From positions 2,632,058 to 2,696,057 of the forward strand of contig JAUPFP010000017.1 of assembly GCA_036925085.1 (NCBI GenBank): DNA of 64,000 bases, in the 5' to 3' direction. This DNA is from Brachycybe producta. Taxonomy: Eukaryota; Arthropoda; Diplopoda; Playtdesmida; Andrognathidae. The notes beneath the pieces are model-generated. The model saw only the letters and a program-made list of their open reading frames with translations. It was not told the DNA's origin and searched no databases. Made by a program: the position numbers and the translations under genes. Shown here in pieces: positions 1 through 10,968 of this stretch (positions are counted from its first letter, which is position 1; each line of letters begins with the position of its first letter).

Positions 1-745
1 CCAATTTTCTAACAAGAAAATTTCTTCTAAGACAGTTTCTCTGACCAACAAGGAAAACAAGCCTATAAATAAAACCTTAAAAATGTTAATAATCAATTGC
101 AGAAGTATAAAAAATAAAGTAATTCAGTTTAGAGAAGCCATAGAAAGCTACAATCCCGACATTATCTTCGGTAGTGAATCATGGCTAACTGAAAATGTCT
201 CATCCGAAGAAAAATTTTCTTATTTTCATTCTATCGCCCACCTTCAAATGACTAGGAGGAATTACTCTAATTTAGAAAATATTTAGATTCCTTATTTTCT
301 ACCCACAAACATGCATCAGTTCTCATTGGTGGAAATTTTAACCTTCCTGGAATAAATTGGAAAAATTATACTGTTGACTCCCAGTGCCCTAGCAATAAAT
401 TAATAGATATACTGCTTGACGGTGTATGCACATATTCCCTGGATCAAATAGTGCAAACTCCTACACGCTGCACCAATAAAACAGCTAATATTTCTAGATC
501 TAGTTTTTACGAACACCCCAGAAAATGTCAAATCAATTGAAATTGCTGATGGCATAAGCGATCACAAAATGATTTACTTAGAATTTGTCACCCAATTTGA
601 AAAACTCCAATCAGCTCCCCGAAAAATCCTTCAGTACAATAAAGCTGGTTGGGCTAATTTTAAGCTTTTTGTAAAAAATAAACTGAACAATAAAAGTGGA
701 CTATCAAAAGATGTAAACCAACAGTGGTCACTGTTTGTTAATTTC
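1..745 (+). mobile_element. LINE B (CR1-like) fragment, endonuclease region
   Basis: This stretch matches the minus-strand LINE B at about 45420-46330. Both share a short frame starting INCRSIKNKV (the N-terminal part of an apurinic endonuclease domain with a PDII.GSESWL motif) and a later stretch IADGISDHKMIYLEFVTQFE. The fragment is frame-broken and ends inside NQQWSLFVN at the Tc1 junction, so it is a dead remnant. The true left end lies outside the window. Confidence 0.75.
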
Positions 746-1740
746 TACAGGATTTATGTCCAGGGGATATGCTGGCCATTCGAGAGTGGTGATATTTTGG
801 TTCCGTAACCATTCCTTCATTAGGTTATTGGAGGAAACTGTGGCATTTTCTTGCTGGAATACTAAGCTAATGCTATGGAAACGATGTTTTATGGCAGTAG
901 ATACCCTCATAACATTGTCTGATAATCACTGATATTTGCTTTGGTTGAAATAAAAGCAACTCTTCATTCCAAAGGTGCTAAACACTTCACATATTGTCAG
1001 GCTCCCACCACCAGTGAAAAAAATTCAACCTCGATGATTCTGATAGTTTTTATTCTTTTCTTCATATTAGAAGGATGGGAGGAAAAAAATCACAATACTT
1101 TTCTGAAGAAAATTTCGACTGCCATAAAACATCGATTCCATAGCATTAGCTTAGTATTCCAGCAAGAAAATGCCCCAGTTTCGTCCAACAACCTAACGAA
1201 AGAATGGTTACGGAAACAAAATATCCCCACTCTCGAATGGCCAGCATATCCCCTGGACATAAATACTGTAGAAAACTTTTGGGACATCATCATACTTGAT
1301 GGTTAAGCAGATTGCAATGATCATACTACAATATCAAAGCTGAAAAGTGCCATTTTAGCTGCTTTGGGGCGGAATTTCTGTAAATGTGTTTACAAATCTA
1401 GTTTAAAGTATGTAGAAAAAAATGTTTCAAGTTCTAAAACATCAGGATAGTCATACACCTTGTTAATTTTAATGGTACTGTTGTGTTCAGAATGTTATTT
1501 TGTCACAATAATTAATAAAAGTGAAAAGTTCATTCGTGCGTCTATAATTATGAAACGGTTATTTTCAGTTTTTAATTTTTTTAATTTTAACCTTTTTAAG
1601 AAAAAATTGTCTACCTAGCAGAAAGTTTATAATATAAGACGGTCTCTTTATGTTGAAAAGTTCAGGCGAATCCATCAAGTTTAACTCAAGATATAACCAA
1701 TTTTTGGGGTGTGTCTATATATCTGAAACACACTGTAGTT
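735..1740. mobile_element. Tc1/mariner remnant with inverted transposase duplication
   Basis: Bases 1118-1310 (+) encode the end of a Tc1-type DDE transposase: FQQENAPV, then EWLRKQNIPTLEWPAYPLDI and NTVENFWD. Bases 750-901 hold the same segment on the opposite strand, about 90 percent alike by eye, so the two halves form a large inverted repeat around ~1010. The right end near 1690-1740 carries a terminal-repeat-like segment whose complement starts CAGTGTGTTTCAGATATATA. There is no intact transposase. Confidence 0.72.
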
Positions 1741-1764
1741 GAAAAAAAACCTCCTGTCCTTAAT

Positions 1765-1860
1765 TGTTTGTACAGCGTTACTCAGAGAATCACAGACCTG
1801 GCTTAATTATATATTAAGCCCTGTCTTTCTGTGTTTCCTGATCTAACGCTGTACAAAAAT
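1765..1860. repeat. Small imperfect palindrome
   Basis: TGTACAGCGTTA at the left is repeated in inverse orientation at the right (TAACGCTGTACA), with partly paired arms around a TTAATTATATATTAA centre. It is about 90 bp and could be a miniature inverted-repeat element. No target duplication is evident. Confidence 0.5.
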
Positions 1861-2560
1861 GACAAAAACCTTGAACCACATCGGAATTTATATCAATTTA
1901 AATGAATAAATGAACCGCTTTTTTTCTCAAGGTCAACTATACTGTATGTTGCTGTAACACCCAGTAACTCCCGATCCCGCCAAAACCATAGCCTTGGGGT
2001 AAACAACTCCTGCTTGTCCCTCCCTCCTCTCTGACTCATACTTCTGAGTCATATCGCAGTGGCAGATTGATACACTTAGGACCATGGTCACTTGGACCTG
2101 GTTACACCTCGTAGGTGTACCCCCTATTTGCTCAACTTTGTTGTATTACGTAGATTTATATCTGTACCAAATCATGGACATGAGGATGTGCCTTTAATTA
2201 CCAATTCATTCTTGTAAACTTGAGTGTTTCCGTACAAGAATGAATAAAGTGTTTATAATTGAAATCTGCGTTTGTCTTTATGTTTGGAAACTAACACTTC
2301 TGTACAGAGGCCGGAGACACCATACGGCAAAGAGACATACAGATCCTGGAGCAGCTACAGCATCTTCAATTGGTATAACAACAAAGGAAGATGCATATCA
2401 GTGTCGACCAAGAAAAATGGCCACCATCCTTCTACACAGATTACACCCCTACACAGAAAGATGATTGCAATTGATCTCCATCCGACTGTTTTCTATGAAT
2501 CGAATCTTCTGCGTGCGGTCACCGCACGATGCAGAGAAGAAACGAGTTATAGAAATCATC

Positions 2561-3461
2561 AATGTCATCCCTCCCCGTGTCTCCTTCTCACGGGTAGACA
2601 ACTATTCCATAGGTGGGCCCAAAAGGAGACCACCTCCGGAATACCGTGTTTCAATTTATTTGAAAGCTCTCAAAGAAACATGGATGAAGCACATATAATT
2701 TTATTCCAATATACACCCATAACCATAATTACATTTTAATGCTAGGCAAGAAATAAACAACTATCATAACCAATATAAAAATTATCAAGAATTTTAGAAT
2801 TTTGCTTTATACTCATCTCTTGGAAAGTTAGTTTGCTGCCGTGTTTCCAAGTCCTCTGGTGTGAAGGTGAAGTCATCTAGTTGATTCGCATAGATTTTCC
2901 CCTCACGAGCAATTAAACAAACAAATAAAAATTGTACTTCTTCGTTGGCATACCCACAAGTTCGCGATCAAGAACAAACCATAGGTAACATTAAGAACTT
3001 TCAATCTCTCGCTCGCCGCCTTTACAAAACGATATATATATATGATTTTGGTGACCTCACTACATTTCATTAAAATTCATTTATGACAAATAATTATTCT
3101 ATGATTTCGAATGTGATTCTCAAAAACTTAACTTTAAGCCTTATTTTAGAAGTTTGAAAAAACAGAATTACAATTGTATGGTATTGTTTTTCACACGTTT
3201 TCAAATGTTAAAAATAGAAAAAGTGTTAAAAAAAATAATTAAAATCAATATATTTGGGTCACCAAAACTCTTTAGTTCTATTTTTTGTATTGCTTACAAA
3301 AATGAAGATTGTGGCCAGCATTTTAATGTATCTTTATGACCACTGGTTTCTCCTTGATTCCTATTTAGTTTTTAATACATTTATAATATATTCAGAATAG
3401 CAAAACATGAAATATAAAATATAGAACATATATTTTTAATATGGTGATGGAATATTACATC
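2561..3461. other. 0.9 kb insertion inside the G2 LTR
   Basis: This sequence interrupts the LTR and is absent from the other three G2 LTR copies. It is AT-rich, has a short AT dinucleotide run near 3030, and carries an exon-like open stretch on the minus strand at 2794-2901. I do not recognise terminal repeats other than a possible CATC duplication at its edges. Confidence 0.5.
2794..2901 (-). CDS. Possible terminal exon, unknown protein
   Basis: On the minus strand an AG (2902-2903) is followed by 35 codons and a TAA stop; the peptide includes YANQLDDFTFTPEDLE and TNFPRDEYKAKF. An AATAAA hexamer (complement of 2700-2705) lies about 90 bases after the stop. The composition looks like real coding sequence and not repeat translation, and a terminal exon with its polyadenylation signal would look like this. 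It is not part of sulfite oxidase. The acceptor context (CTCGTGAG) is weak, I do not recognise the protein, and it may be a captured or chance reading frame. Confidence 0.3.
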   Translation of the reverse strand, partial: GKIYANQLDDFTFTPEDLETRQQTNFPRDEYKAKF

Positions 3462-3497
3462 AAGTTGGTAAAATAGAGTCGACGTCAAAAGCTCACA

Positions 3498-6160
3498 TTT
3501 GGTGGAGGTGCGGGTATGCCTCCATTTGCCTTCTCCGACCTATCTACAGAAGACTTCCATTGTCTTAAGTTTCGTGATTGTGCCTCATGATCCTTTGTCC
3601 ATCCGTTTTATGTAGAAGCCACATGTTGAGAGAGACCAGCGATTGCATCAATGGTCGACCACGTAGGCCGAATCTGTGGAACCGCATGTTGAGACTTTGT
3701 GACCACACACATCATGGGTCGACCGCACGATTCTGTGACCCGTCCAGAGAGGCACATGTAGAAAGAACTTTTGCCATCCATTTAGCACTCGGGGGAACAC
3801 GGAGGCAACAGTTATGGACACACGTCTTTCCATTGACACCCTGTAGCAACAGAATGGTGAGTCAGTATGGCAGTATGGCACCCCTTCGTGCACAGATGTT
3901 CAGACTTGGGTGGCCCGAATTCTGTGTGGATTCGTGGAAACCAATCAGACCGTGAGAATTGGGAATAGTCTCAAAAATACCTTTCCTTTTAAGGTAATAT
4001 CCCCGGCCCAGGGCAATGATCGGCCCAGGGCAATGATTGGCCCAGTTGGTCAATCATTGAGCCCTGAGGTGACAACCGCCCCTACCAGCAGACCGGAAAA
4101 GTGTGCCTGAGGCTTGAGTGTGAGGACAGTGCAGAGAGTAAGCTTGAACTAGACAGTTCGATATAGAGTTCAGAGAAAGAAGTTCAGAGAGTGAACTTGA
4201 ACTGAGTGCATTATGTAAAGAGTAATACGCAACCTTGTCATGTGAATAATATCGACAAAGTAAAAGAGTATATTTTATTTTACTTAAGAGTGTTGTGTAT
4301 AGGATTTATTGAGTTCTAGGACTCCGGAAATAACGGAGCATCCAGCAGAAGGTACTCAGACACCGCCTGAGTCCCTCTGCCTGGAACCTCTAACAACTCA
4401 ACGAAGAAGGACTAAAAGTGCCATTGGCATCGTCAAGCAATATACAGGAAGGTTCCCAAGAAAACGGTCTTTTTGTGGACCGTTACCAGGTCGGACTAGA
4501 AAATGTCACGCCCGGTGAAAATTGAAATAGGAGCAGGGGCTGGTCCGCCAATTGAGTCGGTGGCACCACCGGTTCAAAAGAGTCGAAATGGTGGCACCAA
4601 AGGGCCAGCATTGTCACACCGTCCATGTTTTTGTGTTTTATGTTTTATGTTTCATCGTCATCCCTGTTATCCTACAATCTTCTTTCACTTTCGAGGTGAA
4701 ACCTATCTGACCCTTCTTTGTATCATTGCTTGGTAGATAGGCTAACCTCAGACAACTTCTTTTTAATCTCCGAGAGGCATTTGCTTAGCCGAAACTCCGT
4801 ATCATTGTGAGGTAAGCAAACAAATCTGAGCTACTTGTCTTTCCACCTATTAATAGGCCTTTAAAAGACGTGTGCATCTTTTAAAAATCCTATTACCTTC
4901 ACTCTTTATTTTAACTTTCAAGCATTGTTAGAAGATTAAAACAAACTTTTATCTTGCAACGTGAGACTCTTGTCCTCCCTTTTCTTTATTCTTTTGTTCT
5001 CTGGCTTGTTTCCCTTGGGATCTCTATAACTCAAGTCATCATCTTCAAAATCAACTCACCATCATCCCTCAATGAACTCTCACATGAACTATCTCCATTG
5101 GACACCATTGAAGCCGGCCGCCATCTTGGGATGACCGGAAGTTCTTCAGGAGGTCACCAATGGAGCGGTTTTTCGTTCCATGTGAGCACATTGTTGATTC
5201 TTCTCTTTTTGTTTTCTTCTTTTTCTTCTTCCAGAGGGTCTGCACTTGTGCGCCCCCTGGTGGAGTTTCTCTTTATGAAGAAAATTTCTTTTTTTTTAAT
5301 TTTCTCCCTTTTTGTGTTTTTCCTCCTGGTGACAATAAAGTGCCACATGGCAGATTTCTTTGTTTTTGGACATTACAATAACTCTACAACTGGAAGTGGC
5401 CTAACCAGCGACACCTACGAACTTCTCTTCACTCATCATAGTTCTTTACCTGGCACTGACTCTGTCTTTCCATCCAGACCCATCCACCAGTGAGGATCAC
5501 CAAATTCAACCATCTGAACATTTCTTCTTGTTCAATAAGCATCTTGCTTTGTTGAATAATCATCAATGTTCAATTTCTGCACTGGATTACTCTGCTTTCA
5601 ATAACTCAAACTCTTAGACGTGTGGTCACCAGACCAGAATTTACTACACTTTAGAGCAATTCAGCTTTCTTAATCACTCTTTGTATAAAAGCCCAGCCAT
5701 CTTGGACTTTTATTTCTTTGTCTGATCCTCTTCTGAAAGTTCAGCCATCTTGGACTTTCATCTCTTTGTGTGTTCTCTACACACACACTCTTACTCATTA
5801 ACAAGTGAATCTAAGTGTGCGGGCACCGCGTTCTAGCTTCACTCTTCATACTGTTTGCTATTTTTCAATTTCTTGCAGTACAATCTTTGATTGGGTGGTG
5901 TACCATGCTCAAAGTTGTATTGTACATCTGCTGTTTCTTGTTGAGAATTTTGGAACTCTCATATCCTCCATGTGGTTGCCATATACCACGTGCAGAGGGA
6001 GATCCTTCCAAAATCTGACACTCAATAAAGAATTCACAACACTAGGCCAGTTTTGAATCATAAGTCAACACACGCCCAACTGAGGACATTACAACCAACA
6101 CAACACCACTGGACTGCAAAACAACGCCGTCGGACTGAGAGAGGCGACTCCATTACACAC
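3498..6160 (+). mobile_element. G2 element 5' leader, truncated copy
   Basis: Directly after the LTR, this region matches the complement of 53400-55313, the leader of the full-length G2 element, over most of its length (for example GACACACG at ~3820 and the stretch around 4730-4900 beginning TTTTTAATCTCCGAGAGG). An insertion of roughly 0.8 kb (about 3832-4619) is absent from the other copy. The reading frames seen here, up to about 180 codons, are not conserved between the two copies, so I treat it as non-coding leader. The element is cut off where the minisatellite begins. Confidence 0.7.
3832..4619. other. Insertion within the G2 leader
   Basis: Compared with the other leader copy, about 790 bases are extra here. 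They include a short direct repeat (CCCAGGGCAATGAT twice, ~4007-4041) and a segment ending near 4400 that resembles the tail of an LTR (GGACTCCGGAAATAACGGAG). No coding sequence or clean terminal repeats were recognised. Confidence 0.4.
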
Positions 6161-6167
6161 ATCTTAA

Positions 6168-8932
6168 GCATGTACGCACGTGTGCGCATGCATATGCACA
6201 TTGACGCATGTGTGTGCATGCGTATGCACATTGATGCACGTGCGTGCATGCATACTCACATTTATGCATGTGCGCACATGTATGCACTTGCGCAGATGCG
6301 TACCCACATTTATGCACGTGCACGCATGCATACACACATTTACACACGTGCACGCAGGCGTATGCACAAGTATGCACGTGCGCGCATGCGTACGCACATG
6401 TATGCACGTGCGTGCAAGCATACGCACATGTATGCATGTGCGTGCATGCATATGCACATGTATGCATGTGCGTGCATGCATATGCACATGTACACACGTG
6501 TGCACATGCGTGCATGCATACACACGTTTATGCACGTGCACGCATTCATATGCACATGTATGCACGTGTGTGAATACATACGCACATGTATGCACGTGCA
6601 CGAATGCATACGCACATGTATGCACGTGTGCGCATGCGTACGCACATGTATGCACGTGTGCGCATGCGTACGCACATGTATGCACGTGTGCGCATGCATA
6701 CGCACATGTATGCACGTGTGCACATGCATACGCACAAGTATGCACGTGTGCATGCGTACGCACAAGTATGCACGTGTGCATGCGTACGCACATGTATGCA
6801 TGCGTACGCACATGTATGCACGCGTACGCACATGTATGCACGCGTACGCACATGTATGCACGCGTACGCACATGTATGCACGCGTACGCACATGTATGCA
6901 CGTGTGTGCACGTACGCACAGTATGCACGTGTGCGCATGTGTACGCTAATGTACTCTTGTGTGCGCATGCGTACGCACATGTACGCACTTTTGCGCATGC
7001 GTATGCACATGTACGCACATGTGCGCATGCGTATGCACATGACGCACATGTGCACATGCGTACGCACATGTACGCACGTGTGCGGATGCGTACGCACATG
7101 TGTGCACGTGTGCGCATGCGTACGCACATGTGTGCACGTGTGCAGATGCGTACGCACGTGTATGCACGTGTGCACATGCGTACGCTAATGTACGCACATG
7201 TGTGCATGCGTACGCACATTGACGCACATGCGTGCATGCGTATGCACATGGATGCACGTGTGCACACATTTAGACACGTGCGCACATTTACGCACTTGCG
7301 CGCATGCGTACGCACATTTATGCACGTGCGCACATGTACACACTTGAGCAGATGCGTACGCACATTTATGCACATGCACGCATGCGTACGCACATTTATG
7401 CATGTGCGTGCATGCATATGCAAATATACACACGTGTGCACATGCGCGCATGCGTACGTACGTGTAAGCACTTGTGCAGATGCGTACGCACATTTATGCA
7501 CGTGCACGCATGCATACGCACATGTATGCACGTGCGTGCAAGCATACGCACATGTACGCATGTGCGTGCGTGCGTATGCACATATACACACGTGTGCACA
7601 TGCACACATGCGTACACACATGTATGCACATGCACACACGCATATGCACATGTATGCACGTGCGCACACGCATACACACATGTATGCACGTGTGCACATG
7701 CATACGCACATGTATGCACATGTGCGCATGCGTACGCACATGCACTTGTGCGCATATGTACGCACATGTACGTGCATACGCACATGTACGCACGTGTGCA
7801 CATGCATATGCTAATGTATGCACATGTGCGCATGCGTACGCTAATGTACGCACGTGTGCGCATACGTATGCACATGTACGCACGTGTGCGCATGCGTACG
7901 CACATGTATGCATGTGTGCGCATGCGTACCCACATGTACGCACTTGTGCGCATGCGTATGCACATGTATGCACGTGTGCGCATGCGTACGCACATGTACG
8001 CACTTGTGTGCATGCGTATGCACATGTATGCACGTGTGCGCATGCGTACGCACATGTATGCACGTGTGCGCATGCGTACGCACATGTATGCACTTGTGCG
8101 CATGCGTACACACATGTACGCACTTGTGCGCATGCGTACACACATGTATGCACTTGTGCACATGCATATGCACATGTATGCACGTGTGCGCATGCGTACA
8201 CACATGTACGCACTTGTGCGCATGCGTACGCACATGTACGCACGTGTGCGCATGCGTACGCACATGTATGCACGTGTGCGCATGCGTACGCACATGTATG
8301 CACGTGTGTGCATGCGTTCGCACATGTATGCACGTGTGTGCATGCGTTCGCACATGTATGCACGTGTGCGCATGCATTTGCACATGCGTACGCACGTGTG
8401 CACATGTACGCACTTGTGCGCATGCGTACACACATGTACGCACTTGTGCGCATGCGTACACACATGTATGCACTTGTGCGCATGCGTACGCACATGCACG
8501 CACTTGTGTGCATGCGTACGCACATGCACGCACTTGTGTGCATGCGTACGCACATGTACGCACGTGTGCGCATGCATACGCACATGTATACACGTTTGTG
8601 CATGCGTATGCACATGTGTGCACATGTGCGCACACGTATGCACATGTACGCACTTGTGCGCATGCGTACGCACATGTACGCACTTGTGCGCATGCGTACG
8701 CAAATGTACGCACTTGTGCACATGTGTACACACATGTACGCACTTGTGTGCATGCGTACACACATGTACGCACTTGTGCACATGTGTACGCACATGTACG
8801 CACTTGTGTGCATGCGTACGCACTTGTGCGCATGTATACGCACATGTACGCACTTGTGTGCATGTTTACGCACATGCACACACTTGTGCGCATGTTTACG
8901 CATATGCACGCACTTGTGCGCATATGTATATA
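6168..8932. repeat. Giant 30 bp minisatellite with purine/pyrimidine alternation
   Basis: About 92 copies of a 30 bp unit run without break; the unit includes CGTACGCACATGTATGCACG followed by TGTGCGCATG. Nearly every step alternates pyrimidine and purine, the pattern that favours left-handed Z-DNA. Because TAA, TAG and TGA each need two adjacent purines, alternating sequence cannot hold a stop codon in any frame of either strand. This is why open frames of 350-550 codons appear in several frames on both strands. Rare variants such as GCTAATG (for example ~6947, 7183, 7811, 7843) break frames; CACTTGTG variants do not. These frames are not genes. A short array of the same unit is at 59462-59692. 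Confidence 0.95.
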
Positions 8933-9480
8933 GATAAACAAACATGTATGTACTCACGTACATGACATAGTTACATGTGATGCGCATGCGTCATTCATTT
9001 GTAATAATATGGTTTAAAATGAAAATACGTCATATGTATTCGAATATACAAAAATAGTAACAGAACATAGAAAGAACACCCCTCCTAAATAAAAGGAATT
9101 GTCCCCCTTTCGAATGCTACAACTGGAAAGAGGAAGAATCTCGATTTTTTTAAAAACTTACGTTTTTAAAAAACTGCTGAGGCAAGAAATGAACTTAGAC
9201 CTGGGAATAAAACGGGGTAGAGGAAGACCCAAGCAAACATGGGACGTGGTAGTGAAACGGGATATGGTGGCATGTGGGGTCACTGGGGGCTTCGTGCAAA
9301 ATCGGAACGAGTGGCGAGTTAGAACCAGCAAGGCCGACCCTGCTGCTTGCGGGATAAGGTACAGGAAATGATAATGATGATGACGTTTTTAAAAAACCGA
9401 AATTTCATATATCAAATCGCTCTAAAAGATATTGGCGACGTAGAATGTTATAGGCACAAACACTGACAAAACCCATTTTT
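8933..9480 (-). mobile_element. Repeat C flank of the minisatellite
   Basis: The sequence next to the array (ATGTATGTACTCACGTACAT, TTACATGTGATG, CATTCATTTGTAATAAT) matches the complement of 59280-59480, beside the short array. The part at 9385-9425 (CATATATCAAATCGCTCTAAAA) matches the complement near 59215. An RTE LINE 3' end has inserted between these two parts (9183-9383). The repeat unit itself is non-coding and unclassified. Confidence 0.7.
9183..9383 (+). mobile_element. 5'-truncated RTE LINE 3' end
   Basis: The sequence reads QEMNLDLGIKRGRGRPKQTW, then VKRDMVACGVTGGFVQNRNE and ends IRYRK, nearly the same as the C-terminus of the RTE LINE at 62950-63148. It ends in a short ATGATG-type tail, typical of RTE elements. 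Only the last ~200 bases are present, as expected of incomplete reverse transcription. Confidence 0.85.
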
Positions 9481-9639
9481 CTACAAATCTAAAATACATT
9501 TTTCCTGATAAGTTATCAAGTAATCAATCAATTTTGCATCCAAATCACACTTGGGTGTCTTTGTTAAGTGTTAGAATTTAATCTCATAAATAGCAGAAAG
9601 TCACATCTTTTTTATTTATATGATACTTTTTAGCAATAT

Positions 9640-10010
9640 AGACATTTGCCCTAAAGACACTTGCCCTAGGAACACTTGCATTAAAGTCATTTGCCCTAAA
9701 AGGACATTTGCCCTAAAGGGACATTTGCCCTAAAAGAATGTTTGCCCTAAGACCCATTGCCCTAAAGGACATTTGCCCTAAAACCACTTTTTTGTTCTCT
9801 CTTTTCATACGGTTTAGTGTCTTTCGGTGAAGTATGTTAAATAGGTTCTGAATGCCATAGGCACACAAAAAACGGCAAGTAGCTTTAGGACAAACGTCCC
9901 TTTAGGGCAAATGGTTTTAGGGCAAGTGTCTTTAGGGCAAATGGTTTTAGGGCAAGTGTCTTTAGGACAAACGGCTTAGGGGCAAATATGTTTAGGGCAA
10001 ATGTCCCACA
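9640..10010. mobile_element. Foldback element with internal TTTGCCCTAAA repeats
   Basis: The left arm holds repeated copies of ACATTTGCCCTAAA with small changes; the right arm holds the complement (TTTAGGGCAAATG) repeated several times. The unique centre contains TTTTTTGTTCTCTCTTTTCA and CGGTTTAGTGTCTTTCGGTG. A second copy with the same centre is at 33890-34125. It is non-coding and is probably mobilised in trans. Confidence 0.8.
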
Positions 10011-10424
10011 CCTTTTTAATTTCCTTTCAATGAAAGCCACGATTTTGTTATCTGCTTGATAAGAAAATTGTAGCTTCCATTCAAAGGAAATTGAAAATTA
10101 TATTTACTTTTGGATTATATCTTGTTTTTGTCACTTGGAGATATTTACCATTATACGATGCCAAGCATTGTTAAGAACACCTCTGAGATTCCAGATAGCA
10201 GCTACAGAGTCAGGCTGTACATTATAAGAAGAATCAACTGCCTTGCACACCAACATTATCTCAGAACTTTCAGATATGTTTTGAACCGGAATATTCACCT
10301 AATGAAAAATACAATTCAATTCAAGTTAACTCAGAAGATCACCAATCAGCTCATACAGAAATTACAGATTACAGATTTGTGAGATCTGCAGAACTGCAAA
10401 GTTTGGACAAATGAACTACTAGCC
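10011..10424. other. Gap without recognised features
   Basis: This stretch of about 410 bases contains one 90-codon open frame at 10110-10382 (+), which begins without supporting splice or promoter signals and resembles nothing I know. I see no repeats beyond a local ACAGATTACAGATT doublet. Confidence 0.4.
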
Positions 10425-10605
10425 TCATGCTAAAGGGACCACTATGCTAAGTAGAACACAGGGCTACATGGACTACTCGGCAAAGTGGACTACTGGGCAA
10501 AAAGGACTACTGGGAAAAGTGGATTACTGGGCAAAGTGAATTACTGGGCAACGTGAATTACTGGGCAAAGTGGACTACTGTGCAAAGTTGGTTACTGCTC
10601 AAAAT
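10425..10605. repeat. Minisatellite, ~17-18 bp unit
   Basis: About nine degenerate copies of a unit like GGACTACTGGGCAAAGT follow one another (GGATTACTGGGCAAAGTG and GAATTACTGGGCAACGTG are variants). It lies just downstream of the last SUOX exon found, and it is followed by an A/T tract of about 120 bases. Confidence 0.8.
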
Positions 10606-10831
10606 TAAATTAGTAAAATCTTCACACAAAATTACACTTAATTTTTTTATTTAATTTAAAAATTTAAAAATTAAATTTAATTATTTAATTTTTTTAATTT
10701 TAAATTTAAAAAAAAAACTTAATTTAAATAAAAAATTCTAATTATGATTTTTTTAAACTACGAATTTTTCCAACCTCGTATATTTTATATTCTGTTCCCA
10801 TGACAGAAGTATACGTTTAAAAAATTGTTAC

Positions 10832-10968
10832 CTTCCAAAGTCGCCAGGCCCAAGATTGTCCCGGCAGAGAATTATCTGGCTCCAATGTGGCTGTATACCA
10901 TGTTTGTCCTTCATCACTCGACACATCAACTCGTATAATCTTATGACCACCACCACTCCAAGCATATC
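10832..10968 (-). CDS. SUOX: SUOX exon 8: dimerisation domain
   Basis: The exon starts after ATTATAAG and encodes [17 protein letters not shown] and ends SWAWRLWK at a GTAACA donor in phase 0. YAWSGGG...RVDVS.D.G.TW and W.WRLW are characteristic of sulfite oxidase dimerisation domains. A further terminal exon should follow (family motif around VAPIWNLRG). I read the plus-strand complement of 1-10831 for it without success. Confidence 0.9.

Larger units (their letters stand above)
1953..3497 (+). mobile_element. LTR of Ty3/gypsy family G2, split by an insertion
   Basis: The LTR starts TGTAACACCCAGTAACTCCC and ends AAAAGCTCACA, the same ends as the G2 LTRs at 46651-47355, 55314-56016 and 36874-37568. 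Left part 1953-2560 and right part 3462-3497 are separated by about 0.9 kb not found in the other LTRs. CATC is found at both sides of the break (2557-2560 and 3458-3461). A putative primer-binding site, TGGTGGAGGTGCGGGT, starts two bases after the LTR end (3500-3515). Confidence 0.8.

Noticed and set aside
2794..2901. Exon-like peptide as the missing SUOX C-terminus
   Set aside because: It lacks the family's VAPIWNLRG region and does not align with the dimerisation domain.
4954..5493. 179-codon hydrophobic open frame in the G2 leader
   Set aside because: The matching leader at 53406-55313 does not keep this frame, and the composition follows T-rich DNA.
6168..8932. CRISPR-like array
   Set aside because: Units are contiguous with no unique spacers, in an animal genome context; it is a minisatellite.
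6164..8987. Long open frames (350-550 codons) on both strands
   Set aside because: They are a consequence of alternating purine/pyrimidine repeats, which cannot contain stop codons; the peptides are pure repeat (Met/His/Cys/Arg/Tyr/Thr).
10110..10382. 90-codon open frame downstream of SUOX exon 8 as a possible last exon
   Set aside because: It is on the opposite strand from SUOX and has no similarity to the sulfite oxidase C-terminus.
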